Counted from the stretch's first letter, positions 23,066 through 30,965 are shown. The stretch is 31,293 nt of DNA from Methylococcaceae bacterium (GCA_021647145.1 JAKIVF010000030.1:1-31293); one strand, 5' to 3'. Numbers and translations are program-made. The notes: generated by a model from the letters alone, not told the origin.

Positions 23066-24085
23066 ATGAAAAATATCCTGGTAGTCTTTACAGGAGGTAC
23101 AATTGGATCGACAACATCCAATAACACCATTAGTATCGATGGTAAACAAAACTATAAATTATTAGATTTGTTTAAAAAATCCTATTCTGACTCAGCTAAT
23201 CTGGATTTTAAACCCATTCAGCCGATTCAACTTTTAAGTGAGAACCTGTTTCCTTCCGCTTGGGAAGTAATAATAAAAGCAATTGAAGCAGAATATACTG
23301 GTGATTTAAATGGCATTATTGTTACCCATGGAACAGATACTCTAGCCTTTACTGCGTCTGCGTTAAGTTTATATTTTCATTCCATTAAAATCCCTCTGCT
23401 TTTAGTATCTAGTGACTACCCTTTAGATTGCCCTCAAGCCAACGGTTTAATAAATTTCAACTGTGCAGTAGAATTTATTAAACAAAGACCTGAACCAGGG
23501 GTTTTTGTGCCCTATAAAAATCAAAATGAAACCACTCAGCTACACTTAGGCACTCGCATTGCATCCTGCCTACAACTAAGTGGAAATTTTATCAGTGTTC
23601 AATATAAGGCTTTTTTAAGCTTTAGCGATAATATTTTTTATCAAACAAACGCTATAACTTCAACTAAAGATCAAATCAAGCAACTAGTACCAACTTTCTC
23701 TTCCCGTATTTTACTAATCAAACCTTATCCTGGGCTTGATTATTCACATTATAATTTAGACCAAGTTGATGTAGTACTTCATGACTTATACCATTCAGGA
23801 ACAGCTTGCTCCACAACCGAGTGGGGAGAAAGCCATTCTTTAGTTAAGTTCATAAAAAAATGTCATCAAATAAATATACCTTTGTACATGGCTCCCGCTA
23901 TCAAATCCCAAGAAGCTTATGATAGTACGAAAATATTGCTTAAATATGGAGCTAAAATGATTTGGAATATTTCTTTAGAATCAGCCTATGCCAAACTATC
24001 TCTAGCTTATGGGAATTTTACTCATTCTGATTCCATCAATCAGTTTTTAGAACAAAATATTGCTTTTGAGCAGATAGAAACCTAA
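23066..24085 (+). CDS. Type I-like asparaginase
   Basis: 339 aa cytoplasmic asparaginase/glutaminase family protein. The first catalytic motif is TGGTIG (residues 9-14, nucleophile Thr12) and the second is THGTDTLAF (87-95, Thr90-Asp91). There is no signal peptide, so it is the type I (cytoplasmic) class, hydrolysing asparagine to aspartate. The region where many homologues have a G-S/A-Q-x-P segment reads SSDYPLDCPQANGL, somewhat unusual, so substrate preference is uncertain. It is probably co-transcribed with crp (28-bp gap). It converges with mrp across about 44 bp without a clear terminator. Confidence 0.9.
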   Translation: MKNILVVFTGGTIGSTTSNNTISIDGKQNYKLLDLFKKSYSDSANLDFKPIQPIQLLSENLFPSAWEVIIKAIEAEYTGDLNGIIVTHGTDTLAFTASALSLYFHSIKIPLLLVSSDYPLDCPQANGLINFNCAVEFIKQRPEPGVFVPYKNQNETTQLHLGTRIASCLQLSGNFISVQYKAFLSFSDNIFYQTNAITSTKDQIKQLVPTFSSRILLIKPYPGLDYSHYNLDQVDVVLHDLYHSGTACSTTEWGESHSLVKFIKKCHQINIPLYMAPAIKSQEAYDSTKILLKYGAKMIWNISLESAYAKLSLAYGNFTHSDSINQFLEQNIAFEQIET

Positions 24086-24129
24086 AAATAGGGTATTCAA
24101 TTCCTCTTTCACAAACCTAAGTAACTACT

Positions 24130-25221
24130 TTATGAATTTTGAATTACAATATTAGGAAATTTACTACTGTAATCTTTTCCTTTTAACGCCAGTTTAGCAG
24201 CCATTTTTCTGGCAATAGACTTATAAATATCTGTAACCCTCGCTTCTGGCTCAGCCACTACGGTTGGTTTTCCAGAATCTGCAAATTTTCGAATATTAAT
24301 ATCCAATGGTAATGAACCCAATAGATCAATATTATTTTTTTCAGCCATGGCAACACCTCCACCCGAGCCAAAAATAGCCTCTTCATGACCACAGTTACTA
24401 CAAATATGCATACTCATATTTTCCACTATTCCCAGCACAGGGACATTGACTTTATTAAACATACCTAACCCACGTTGAGCATCTATCAAAGCTATATCTT
24501 GGGGCGTTGTCACGATAATAGCTCCACTGACGGGGATCTGTTGCGATAAAGTTAATTGAATATCTCCAGTACCAGGCGGCAAGTCCACAATCATATAATC
24601 AACATTATCCCACTTTGTATCATTTAATAATTGCTGCAAAGCATTAGTCACCATAGGGCCGCGCCAAATCATAGGTTGATCTTCTTCTATCAAATATCCT
24701 ATAGAGATAGTTTGTAAACCGTAAGCTATTTTAGGTAACATTGTCTTGCCATCTTCACTGGCTGGATATCCAGAAAGATTCAACATCTTTGGGATACTTG
24801 GGCCATAAATATCTGCATCAAGAATTGCTACACTAGCCCCTTCAGCGGCTAATGCCAGTGCCAAATTTACTGAAGTAGTTGACTTTCCAACCCCACCTTT
24901 TCCTGAGGCAACTGCAATAATATTTTTCACCTCAGGCAATACTTTTAGCGATTGCTGAACAGCATGAGAAACAATATTTACAGTGACTTCGACTGAAATA
25001 TCGCCAACACCCGACAATTCCTGTAATTTTTTTTCAATTGCTGTTTGTATTTCTAGCAGATAACTTTTAGCGGGATAGCCTAGCTCAATAATCACCTTAA
25101 TATCAGCGTTTTCTATACTGATTTTTTTAACCGACTTTGCAGAAACTAAATCAGTCTCAACATTCGGATCAATAAAAGACTTAAGCAAATTTTCCACATC
25201 TGCTTCAGTAATGTTTGTCAT
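24130..25221 (-). CDS. mrp: Iron-sulfur cluster carrier ATPase Mrp (ApbC)
   Basis: P-loop NTPase that carries and delivers Fe-S clusters. 363 aa from the start at 25221, which has GGAG six bases upstream and begins with the family's MIP18-like N-terminal domain (TEADVENLLKSFIDPN). The frame is open to 25308 but that would run through the promoter. Walker A GKGGVGKST is at 107-115; the deviant-Walker region VDLPPGTGD follows; the cluster-binding CxxC is Cys274-x-x-Cys277 (CSNCGHE). In many relatives mrp lies beside metG or dcd; here it is divergent from glrK. Confidence 0.95.
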   Translation of the reverse strand: MTNITEADVENLLKSFIDPNVETDLVSAKSVKKISIENADIKVIIELGYPAKSYLLEIQTAIEKKLQELSGVGDISVEVTVNIVSHAVQQSLKVLPEVKNIIAVASGKGGVGKSTTSVNLALALAAEGASVAILDADIYGPSIPKMLNLSGYPASEDGKTMLPKIAYGLQTISIGYLIEEDQPMIWRGPMVTNALQQLLNDTKWDNVDYMIVDLPPGTGDIQLTLSQQIPVSGAIIVTTPQDIALIDAQRGLGMFNKVNVPVLGIVENMSMHICSNCGHEEAIFGSGGGVAMAEKNNIDLLGSLPLDINIRKFADSGKPTVVAEPEARVTDIYKSIARKMAAKLALKGKDYSSKFPNIVIQNS

Positions 25222-25268
25222 AAAAGACTCCAGTTTGATAAAATATAATAACCTAGTATTAAACTCAG

Positions 25269-25296
25269 GATATAGCGTGAACTTAGTTCCTGTCAA
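25269..25296 (-). promoter_or_regulatory. Strong sigma70-type promoter for mrp
   Basis: Read on the minus strand: TTGACA (plus 25291-25296, exact consensus), 16-bp spacer, TATATC (plus 25269-25274). The predicted transcription start near 25262 lies upstream of the Met at 25221, supporting that start codon over the more upstream one. Confidence 0.65.
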
Positions 25297-25430
25297 GGGT
25301 TCTAGCAACCTATCCTTTACAGAAACTCAAACTAATCATAAAAATATTGCAACTCTCTGCTTTTTTTATTAATAAAGACCCAGCCAAAGCATTATAAATT
25401 ACAGTTTACTGATTACGACCTTCAAATTTA

Positions 25431-25446
25431 TTAGATATACATCTAA
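25431..25446. promoter_or_regulatory. Small perfect dyad in the mrp-glrK intergenic region
   Basis: TTAGAT (25431-25436), ATAC, ATCTAA (25441-25446). It lies between the mrp and glrK promoters and could be an operator. Apart from the two candidate promoters and this dyad I see nothing else in 25222-25572. Confidence 0.3.
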
Positions 25447-25492
25447 CATTTCAATAGTTTAAAAAAAACACCCTAAAACCCAAGAAATACTA

Positions 25493-25522
25493 TTGTTCAT
25501 TTATAGCCAAGAATGTTATAAA
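25493..25522 (+). promoter_or_regulatory. Candidate sigma70 promoter for glrK-qseG-glrR
   Basis: TTGTTC (25493-25498), 18-bp spacer, TATAAA (25517-25522), 50 bases before the glrK start. Confidence 0.4.
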
Positions 25523-25572
25523 GCAGGATTAACAAATAGTTTCAAACCTTTCATTCGCTAATAGCGTCATTT

Positions 25573-27108
25573 ATGAACCAGAGTGAGTCATTAAATTTAA
25601 AACAGATCTTATCAAACCGTCGTAAACACAAACGGTGGCATTTATTCGATTTTTTTCGGATTGGCTCAATTTTTCAATGGACAGTAGCCGCTTTATTAGT
25701 CGTAACTCTACCATTAATTTTAACCTTACTTTACAGCATCCAAAGTATTGAAAAATATACAAACCAAAGCCATACAACCTTATTCCAAACACTAAAAGCA
25801 TCAAAGCATAGCCAGGCATTACTAGATAACCTGTTATTAATGGACCGAAGTATTCGTCAATACAAAATTCTTGAAGACCCTGAAATATTAAAAGTCTATA
25901 AAGAACATCATCAGGCATTTAAAGATAATGCATTATTAATTAAAAAATATAACTTACCTGAAGATCAATTACTTCTTTCAACTAAACTTATTCACAGCGA
26001 AAATGAACTTTATAACCAAATTGTAACTAAAAAAAACACCCTCCCTGAAAAAATTTCCTCAGAATATGCCAAAGACTATAGTCAATTACGTTCTGATGCC
26101 AGACATTTGGTTTTTCTTGGTAACCGGCAAATAAACATTGAAACGACAACTTTATCTGAACTGGCAACTTTAATCAGAAAACAAATAAGTTATTCTGCTT
26201 TAGTGTCAGTATTACTCGCAATGCTGTTGGGGTTATTTCTCTTATATCTAATTAATAGACCCATAAAACACATAGGGATGGCAATTAATAAATTAGGAAA
26301 TGCTCAATTTAGCAATCGCATTCATATTGCAGGACCAAAAGACTTACGAAAAATTGGAAAACACCTTGAATGGCTTAGACTAAAGCTTATTCGGTTAGAA
26401 AATAGTAAACAAATTTTTGTTAAAACTATTTCTCATGAATTAAAAACACCCTTAGCAACATTAGTAGAAGGTACCGACCTTCTTCAAGATGAATTAGTGG
26501 GTGAGCTCAATACTGAACAACATAAAATTATTGAATTGATACAAATTGCAAATATCAGACTAAATAATCTTATTGAAAACCTACTTGAATATCAAAAAAT
26601 AACGTCTACGCAGCATAAAATGGCTTATTCTAAAGTCAACATGAATCAATTGGTAGAATTTATCTGCAAAGACTATCAATTGTTACTCAATAGCAAAAAT
26701 GCCTCTATAACTCTTGAAGCTAATCCTATTATTTTTTTAGCTGATCGGGATAAAATGAGAGTTATCATTAGTAACTTATTTTCAAATGCACTAAAATTTT
26801 CCCCAGAAAATGGCCAAATCCTTATAAAGATTGAAGTCATAGGATATACTTTGCATTTACTGATTGCCGACCAAGGCCCTGGGATTTCAAAACATCAATT
26901 GCCTCACATTTTTACTGAATTTTATAAACAATCAACCCCTGGAAGCTGGAAAATAAAGGGGTCTGGATTAGGACTTAACCTAGTTAAAGATTATGTTGCA
27001 GCCCATCAGGGTCAAATAAAATTAATAGCACCGAGCAAAATTTACAGTGGAGCTAATTTTTTAGTTTTATTACCTTTAACACCTACAATAAAAATTCAGA
27101 AAACATGA
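25573..27108 (+). CDS. glrK: Sensor histidine kinase GlrK (QseE)
   Basis: 511 aa inner-membrane kinase. Architecture: basic cytoplasmic tail, TM1 (about 35-55), a periplasmic sensor of about 150 residues with mainly helical character, TM2 (about 207-227), HAMP, HisKA with the phospho-acceptor His288 in SHELKTP, and HATPase_c with N-box residues Asn401/Asn405, DQGPGIS and GSGLGLNLV. The assignment to GlrK rests on the operon order kinase - small lipoprotein - sigma54 response regulator, which is the glrK-qseG-glrR order of enterobacteria. The gene overlaps the next by 4 bp (ATGA). Confidence 0.9.
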   Translation: MNQSESLNLKQILSNRRKHKRWHLFDFFRIGSIFQWTVAALLVVTLPLILTLLYSIQSIEKYTNQSHTTLFQTLKASKHSQALLDNLLLMDRSIRQYKILEDPEILKVYKEHHQAFKDNALLIKKYNLPEDQLLLSTKLIHSENELYNQIVTKKNTLPEKISSEYAKDYSQLRSDARHLVFLGNRQINIETTTLSELATLIRKQISYSALVSVLLAMLLGLFLLYLINRPIKHIGMAINKLGNAQFSNRIHIAGPKDLRKIGKHLEWLRLKLIRLENSKQIFVKTISHELKTPLATLVEGTDLLQDELVGELNTEQHKIIELIQIANIRLNNLIENLLEYQKITSTQHKMAYSKVNMNQLVEFICKDYQLLLNSKNASITLEANPIIFLADRDKMRVIISNLFSNALKFSPENGQILIKIEVIGYTLHLLIADQGPGISKHQLPHIFTEFYKQSTPGSWKIKGSGLGLNLVKDYVAAHQGQIKLIAPSKIYSGANFLVLLPLTPTIKIQKT

Positions 27109-27635
27109 GACTATTTCTTCATCATTTTGTAGTTCTGATTATAGGAGCACTATATCTACAGGGTTGCCAGTCAGTTGACTTTAACCCTAAGGATGAACAT
27201 CCCCAACAAAACCCAAGTCAATTTGAACAATTAGCTAAATTCGGCTCGGATTTTGCTTTGCAATTAGATGCAAAACCAAAAATTACATGCAAAAAATATA
27301 TACAGTTACACAAAAATGGAGACTGGCGTGCTAGTTGGGTATTGGCATTAACTACAGTTCAGCCTGAGAATATACAGTGCGTTAACATAAATGATGCAAT
27401 ATTAGTCCTTACCACGTTAGAACTTCAAAACAAAATAAACCCTGATTTAATCTGGCTAAATCAATCCTACTTAGCACTTTTATTCAAATTACAGGAAAAC
27501 AAAAAAACTATTAGCCTATTAAATCAAAGTATTAGTAACTCATCTGAACATTCTTCAAGCTTAGAAGAAGAAAAAAAAGAGTTATCTAAAAAAATAGAAG
27601 CATTAAAAAATATAGAAACCAATATTAATCAATGA
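27105..27635 (+). CDS. qseG: QseG-like outer-membrane lipoprotein
   Basis: 176 aa lipoprotein: a signal peptide ending LQGC with lipid-Cys21, then a mature helical part rich in Lys/Gln/Glu with a C-terminal coiled-coil-like segment (SSLEEEKKELSKKIEALKNI). Sequence similarity to QseG is not obvious by eye; the call rests on position between glrK and glrR and the lipoprotein nature. In enterobacteria QseG interacts with the periplasmic domain of the kinase and controls its activity. It overlaps both neighbours by 4 bp, so the three genes are translationally coupled. Confidence 0.75.
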   Translation: MRLFLHHFVVLIIGALYLQGCQSVDFNPKDEHPQQNPSQFEQLAKFGSDFALQLDAKPKITCKKYIQLHKNGDWRASWVLALTTVQPENIQCVNINDAILVLTTLELQNKINPDLIWLNQSYLALLFKLQENKKTISLLNQSISNSSEHSSSLEEEKKELSKKIEALKNIETNINQ

Positions 27636-29005
27636 CCGAATCTCAACCCAACCAATTTTACAAACAAAATATTTTATTAGTTGACGATGATACCAGCTTA
27701 CTTCAGTTACTTTCAATTCGTCTAAAGGCCGTGGGGCTAACAGTTAAAACTGCAATTAGTGGCTCGGAAGCACTTAGTATTATTCCTCAGTTTCAACCCC
27801 AAATTGTTATCACTGATCTACGCATGGACGAAATGGACGGTATGCAATTGTGTAGACTAATTCAGCAAAGCCATCCCACATTACCCATCATAATTATTAC
27901 GGCTCATGGAACCATTAAAGAAGCTGTTGAAGCAACCAATGAGGGTGTTTTTGGTTTTATTACCAAGCCAATTGATATTACCGAACTACAGGATAAAATA
28001 TCTAAAGCATTAGCAATAAGTACTCGAAACCAAAGTAAAAAACAAATTCAAAACTGGCGAGCTGATATTTTGACTCGAAGCGAGCTAATGGAAGATTTAC
28101 TGACACAAGTTAGTCGCCTTTCACAAGGAGATGCTAGCTTGTTTATTCATGGTCAAAGTGGAACAGGAAAAGAGTTAATAGCTCAAGCCATTCATAAAGC
28201 CAGCCCTAGGCACAAAGGACCTTTCATTGCGGTTAACTGTAGTGCTATACCAGAAGACCTATTGGAATCTGAGTTATTTGGTCACCGTAAAGGTTCATTT
28301 TCTGGTGCATTTGAAAACAGGGAAGGGCTTTTTCAAACGGCCAATTCAGGCACTCTGTTTTTAGATGAAATTGGTGATATGTCTCCCGCCTTCCAAGTCA
28401 AGCTATTACGGGCTCTACAAGAACGCCAGGTTAGACCCGTAGGTTCAAATACCAGTATTTCAGTCGATGTACGTATAGTTTCTGCTAGTCATCATGATTT
28501 AGAAAAACAAGCAAATGAAGGCAACTTTAGAATGGACCTTTATTACCGACTTAATGTTGCAACACTCACATTACCCAACCTTACAGAACGTCGAGAAGAT
28601 ATTGCACTTCTTGCCAACCATTTTATTACTCACCCTGAAAGCACTTATGCTTATATTGCTAAAGGTTTTTCTAATCAAGCAATTGAACTTTTAGTTGCCC
28701 ACGATTGGCCAGGCAATGTTCGACAACTAAAGAATGTGGTGGAACATGCCTCTGCCTTAGCAACCACACCTATTATTCCTGCAAATTTGGTCGAAAAGGT
28801 TTTACAGGAAAAAACCAGTACTCTACAAGGCCTCAAAGAAGCAAAAACCCAATTTGAAAAAGAATATCTTATCAAGCTACTCAGTTCAGTTAATGGAAAT
28901 GTGAGTCAAGCAGCAAGATTAGCTAAACGTAATCGTACAGAATTTTATAAGCTTCTGGATAGACATCAACTAAAAGCAGCTACTTTTAAAGGCCAAAGTA
29001 ATTAA
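27632..29005 (+). CDS. glrR: Sigma54-dependent response regulator GlrR (QseF)
   Basis: 457 aa. Receiver domain (residues 12-130) with acidic pocket VDDD and phospho-acceptor Asp62 (TDLRM); AAA+ sigma54-interaction domain with Walker A GQSGTGKEL, Walker B GTLFLDEIGD, and a C-terminal Fis-type helix-turn-helix (GNVSQAARLAKRNRTEFYKLLDRH, near-identical in pattern to E. coli GlrR). The sigma54-contact loop, GAFTGA in most relatives, reads GSFSGA (221-226). In E. coli GlrR activates the small RNA gene glmY and rpoE through TGTC-N10-GACA sites. Matching dyads and a sigma54 promoter lie just downstream of this gene. Confidence 0.92.
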   Translation: MTESQPNQFYKQNILLVDDDTSLLQLLSIRLKAVGLTVKTAISGSEALSIIPQFQPQIVITDLRMDEMDGMQLCRLIQQSHPTLPIIIITAHGTIKEAVEATNEGVFGFITKPIDITELQDKISKALAISTRNQSKKQIQNWRADILTRSELMEDLLTQVSRLSQGDASLFIHGQSGTGKELIAQAIHKASPRHKGPFIAVNCSAIPEDLLESELFGHRKGSFSGAFENREGLFQTANSGTLFLDEIGDMSPAFQVKLLRALQERQVRPVGSNTSISVDVRIVSASHHDLEKQANEGNFRMDLYYRLNVATLTLPNLTERREDIALLANHFITHPESTYAYIAKGFSNQAIELLVAHDWPGNVRQLKNVVEHASALATTPIIPANLVEKVLQEKTSTLQGLKEAKTQFEKEYLIKLLSSVNGNVSQAARLAKRNRTEFYKLLDRHQLKAATFKGQSN

Positions 29006-29016
29006 GGGACACGGAA

Positions 29017-29169
29017 GGAATAAATTCGACTGCTGCTGATAGGGGCTTTATCGATACCAAGGCGCTGCGCTACAATGCTTGTATTGCAAGATACATCCAT
29101 TTCAAGAACGCAATCTATCGACAAAACGTATCGATAGAAGCCCTCATTCGTGATCCAGCGAAGTATTCC
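29017..29169. repeat. 153-bp hyphenated inverted repeat after glrR
   Basis: The outer arms GGAATAAATTCG (29017-29028) and CGAAGTATTCC (29159-29169) pair with a small mismatch; the inner arms AGGGGCTTTATCGATAC (29041-29057) and GTATCGATAGAAGCCCT (29128-29144) pair apart from two single-base gaps. No open reading frame of note lies inside. It looks like a MITE-like or REP-type element, or an extended RNA hairpin at the glrR 3' end. No target-site duplication was seen. Confidence 0.5.
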
Positions 29170-29193
29170 AAGTAAAAGTATGAAGTAAACAAA

Positions 29194-29237
29194 AAAACAG
29201 TATTTTCACTGTTATTAATCAGAAAATAAGCTGTTTT
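29194..29237. terminator. Two mutually exclusive hairpins, possible terminator
   Basis: Hairpin A: AACAGT (29196-29201) / ACTGTT (29208-29213), preceded by a run of A, which on the minus strand is a stem followed by a T-run. Hairpin B: AAAACAGTATTTTC (29194-29207) pairs with GAAAATAAGCTGTTTT (29222-29237) with a 2-nt bulge. The two share the left arm and cannot form together. It may terminate the glrR operon, or a leftward transcript. Confidence 0.4.
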
Positions 29238-29260
29238 GCTCCTTCCCCCAAAAGAATATC

Positions 29261-29278
29261 CGTCGTCTTTTTATGACA
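29261..29278. promoter_or_regulatory. GlrR-like upstream activator site 1
   Basis: CGTCGTCTTTTTATGACA reads CGTC-N10-GACA, one base from the GlrR consensus TGTC-N10-GACA. It is centred about 270 bp upstream of the predicted sigma54 transcription start. Confidence 0.5.
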
Positions 29279-29386
29279 ATTTGAGGCGCTAGTGAAATAA
29301 AAAACTATCTTGAAGCTTCCAAGAACATTCAAAAATTTCCATCCTTATAAACCGTGGCTATTTCAATATATTTAATATTTTTTTAA

Positions 29387-29404
29387 CGTCTCTCTTAAGA
29401 GACA
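29387..29404. promoter_or_regulatory. GlrR-like upstream activator site 2
   Basis: CGTCTCTCTTAAGAGACA reads CGTC-N10-GACA, with the same single deviation as site 1, and a CTCTTAAGAG palindrome inside. It is centred about 144 bp upstream of the predicted transcription start, a usual distance for a sigma54 activator. Confidence 0.55.
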
Positions 29405-29512
29405 TCCTTAATTAGCCCCCCTTCTAAAAATGTCTCACACGGACTTTTCAACAGTAAATAACTAAAATTTATAGCCCTTTGTAACATTTTAGCAATTTAA
29501 AACCGGGTTTTT

Positions 29513-29528
29513 TGGCACGGATAATGCT
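29513..29528 (+). promoter_or_regulatory. Sigma54 (RpoN) promoter
   Basis: TGGCAC-N5-ATGCT: the GG (29514-29515) and GC (29526-29527) are exactly 10 bases apart, and TGGCACG matches the -24 consensus; the -12 element is ATGCT instead of TTGCT. The predicted transcription start is 29539. The site lies downstream of the gene for a sigma54 activator and upstream of the gene at 29669. The rest of 29006-29668 has no gene; its hairpins and dyads are listed separately. Confidence 0.75.
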
Positions 29529-29539
29529 GACCATGTTAA

Positions 29540-29664
29540 GTATTGCAGAGAAAAAATTCTTCTATGTCTTAGTTGTATTTTAGCTTCTCAGCAATGCAAA
29601 AAAAGAAATTAAAACTAGGGTTTTTTGGATCTTACTGTCTCCTTAAAATCTATTTGTGAGGAGA
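29540..29664 (+). ncRNA. Structured leader or small RNA from the sigma54 promoter
   Basis: Two hairpins follow the predicted start 29539. First, GTATTGCAGAGAA (29540-29552) pairs with TTCTCAGCAATGC (29585-29597) with one mismatch and a near-terminal non-Watson-Crick pair. Second, TCTCCT (29638-29643) pairs with AGGAGA (29659-29664), which contains the ribosome-binding site of the gene at 29669. No intrinsic terminator is seen between the leader and the gene, so a leader is more likely than an independent small RNA. Confidence 0.4.
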
Positions 29665-29668
29665 AACC

Positions 29669-30100
29669 ATGGAGTTCTCAGTTCAACAAAAAAATGAGTT
29701 CAGACTTATTCCTTCTGGTCCAGACCGCCAATCAATCACGAGGACTCAACTTAAACTTTTAATATCTCGAGGTCAAAGTGAAGGAGACATGCTAACAACA
29801 GGCTACCTTCTTCAAGTCTTAGGCGATAAAGAAGCAGAAATTGGAAATATAAAAATAGCCCATTTATTGCATAGAAAAGCTATTAATTTGGATGCCGATA
29901 CTCCACTACCCCATCTTATATATGCAACTGGCTTGCTCAGAGCTTTCAATAGGCCAGATTTGGCCATAAAACAGATCAGAGAACTAAGGAGCCTATTACA
30001 AATAGGTAAGTGGAAACCAACAGTTAACGAACCATCACGCCACTGGTATTTAAAGCAACTAAACTTCTTATGTGATGAAATAAAAATGACTTTTAAATAA
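29669..30100 (+). CDS. TPR-like protein of unknown function, likely sigma54/GlrR target
   Basis: 143 aa without signal peptide or membrane segment. The central region (TGYLLQVLGDKEAEIGNIKI, then AHLLHRKAINLDADTPLPHLIYATGLLRAF) has the helix-turn-helix rhythm of a tetratricopeptide-type repeat, suggesting a protein-binding scaffold. No family was recognised. A strong GAGGAG precedes the ATG but can be masked in a small hairpin. Upstream are a sigma54 promoter and two GlrR-like sites, so the gene is likely under control of the adjacent GlrKR system. Convergent with yaaA. Confidence 0.8.
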   Translation: MEFSVQQKNEFRLIPSGPDRQSITRTQLKLLISRGQSEGDMLTTGYLLQVLGDKEAEIGNIKIAHLLHRKAINLDADTPLPHLIYATGLLRAFNRPDLAIKQIRELRSLLQIGKWKPTVNEPSRHWYLKQLNFLCDEIKMTFK

Positions 30101-30168
30101 AAAGCCAAGCTATAGAGCCCTTCTAATATGCATTTTATGAGAAGATATACAAATTTGGTTGGCTTTTT
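30101..30168. terminator. Bidirectional terminator between the 29669 gene and yaaA
   Basis: AAAGCCAA (30101-30108) pairs with TTGGCTTT (30159-30166), followed by TT; an inner CTTCT/AGAAG hairpin (30120-30124 / 30140-30144) shortens the loop. It lies between convergent genes, with A-rich sequence before and T-run after, so it can work on both strands. Confidence 0.5.
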
Positions 30169-30203
30169 CACCGGTAGTTTGCCACATACCCCTATAGTCG
30201 TTG

Positions 30204-30965
30204 TTATCGACAAAAAACCCATTCATTCTCAGAAGATAATGAGGGACTAAAAACATAGTTATCATGATTAAAAGCCTTAATCCTATCAGCTTCAACTAAC
30301 CGATTTTTTATAATATAGTTAGTCATTGACCCTCTTGCTCTTTTAGCATGTACCCCAATTGTTTTATAAGTCCCCGCTTTATTTTCTTTAAAAGTCAGGG
30401 TTAATATTTTTGCCTTTAATACCTTAGGTTTAATAACCTTAAAGTATTCTGTAGAAGCCAAATTAATTAACAACGGGGTAGACACATTATTAATATCTTG
30501 ATTAAGTACTTCTGTTATCTTGTCGCTCCAAAATTCATATAAGTTTTTACCATATTTATTTTCCAGGCGAGTTCCCATTTCTAATCGGTAGGGCTGAATT
30601 AAATCTAAAGGCCTCAGCACACCATATAATCCAGATAATATTCTTAAATGTTGCTGGGCAAATGAAAAATCCTCATCATTATAATTTTCTGAATCTATTC
30701 CTGTATAAACATCACCTTTAAAAGATAATAAAGCTTGTTTTGCATTTTCTAGTGAAAAAGGTTGCTGAAAATCATGATAGCGCTGCCAATTAAGTCGGCT
30801 TAGTTTTTCACTAATCTTCATTAAACTAGCCAATTCCTCACAACTTAGTCGCTTAACTGTATCTATTAACTCCTGACTTTTTTTGAGTTGCCGTGGCTGA
30901 GTATGCTCCTGAACAGGGTTTGGTTCAAAATTTAGGGTTTTTGAAGGAGAGATAACAATAATCAT
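30204..30965 (-). CDS. yaaA: YaaA family protein (peroxide stress, UPF0246)
   Basis: 253 aa from the Met at 30965, where the family begins (MIIVISPSKTLNF). The signature SGLYGVLRPLDLIQPYRLEMGTRL is complete, as are INLASTEYFKVI and KRARGSMTNYII. In E. coli YaaA limits damage from hydrogen peroxide by lowering free iron and is induced by OxyR; the structure resembles a DNA-binding fold. The reading frame stays open to 31031, but a promoter lies inside that extension, so the shorter start is preferred. C-terminal residues (SSENEWVFCR) are normal. Confidence 0.94.
   Translation of the reverse strand: MIIVISPSKTLNFEPNPVQEHTQPRQLKKSQELIDTVKRLSCEELASLMKISEKLSRLNWQRYHDFQQPFSLENAKQALLSFKGDVYTGIDSENYNDEDFSFAQQHLRILSGLYGVLRPLDLIQPYRLEMGTRLENKYGKNLYEFWSDKITEVLNQDINNVSTPLLINLASTEYFKVIKPKVLKAKILTLTFKENKAGTYKTIGVHAKRARGSMTNYIIKNRLVEADRIKAFNHDNYVFSPSLSSENEWVFCR

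Noticed and set aside
29539..29668. A glmY-type small RNA
   Set aside because: The sigma54 promoter and GlrR-like sites fit, but no intrinsic terminator separates this RNA from the 29669 gene and no GlmY sequence core was recognised; a leader is the simpler reading.
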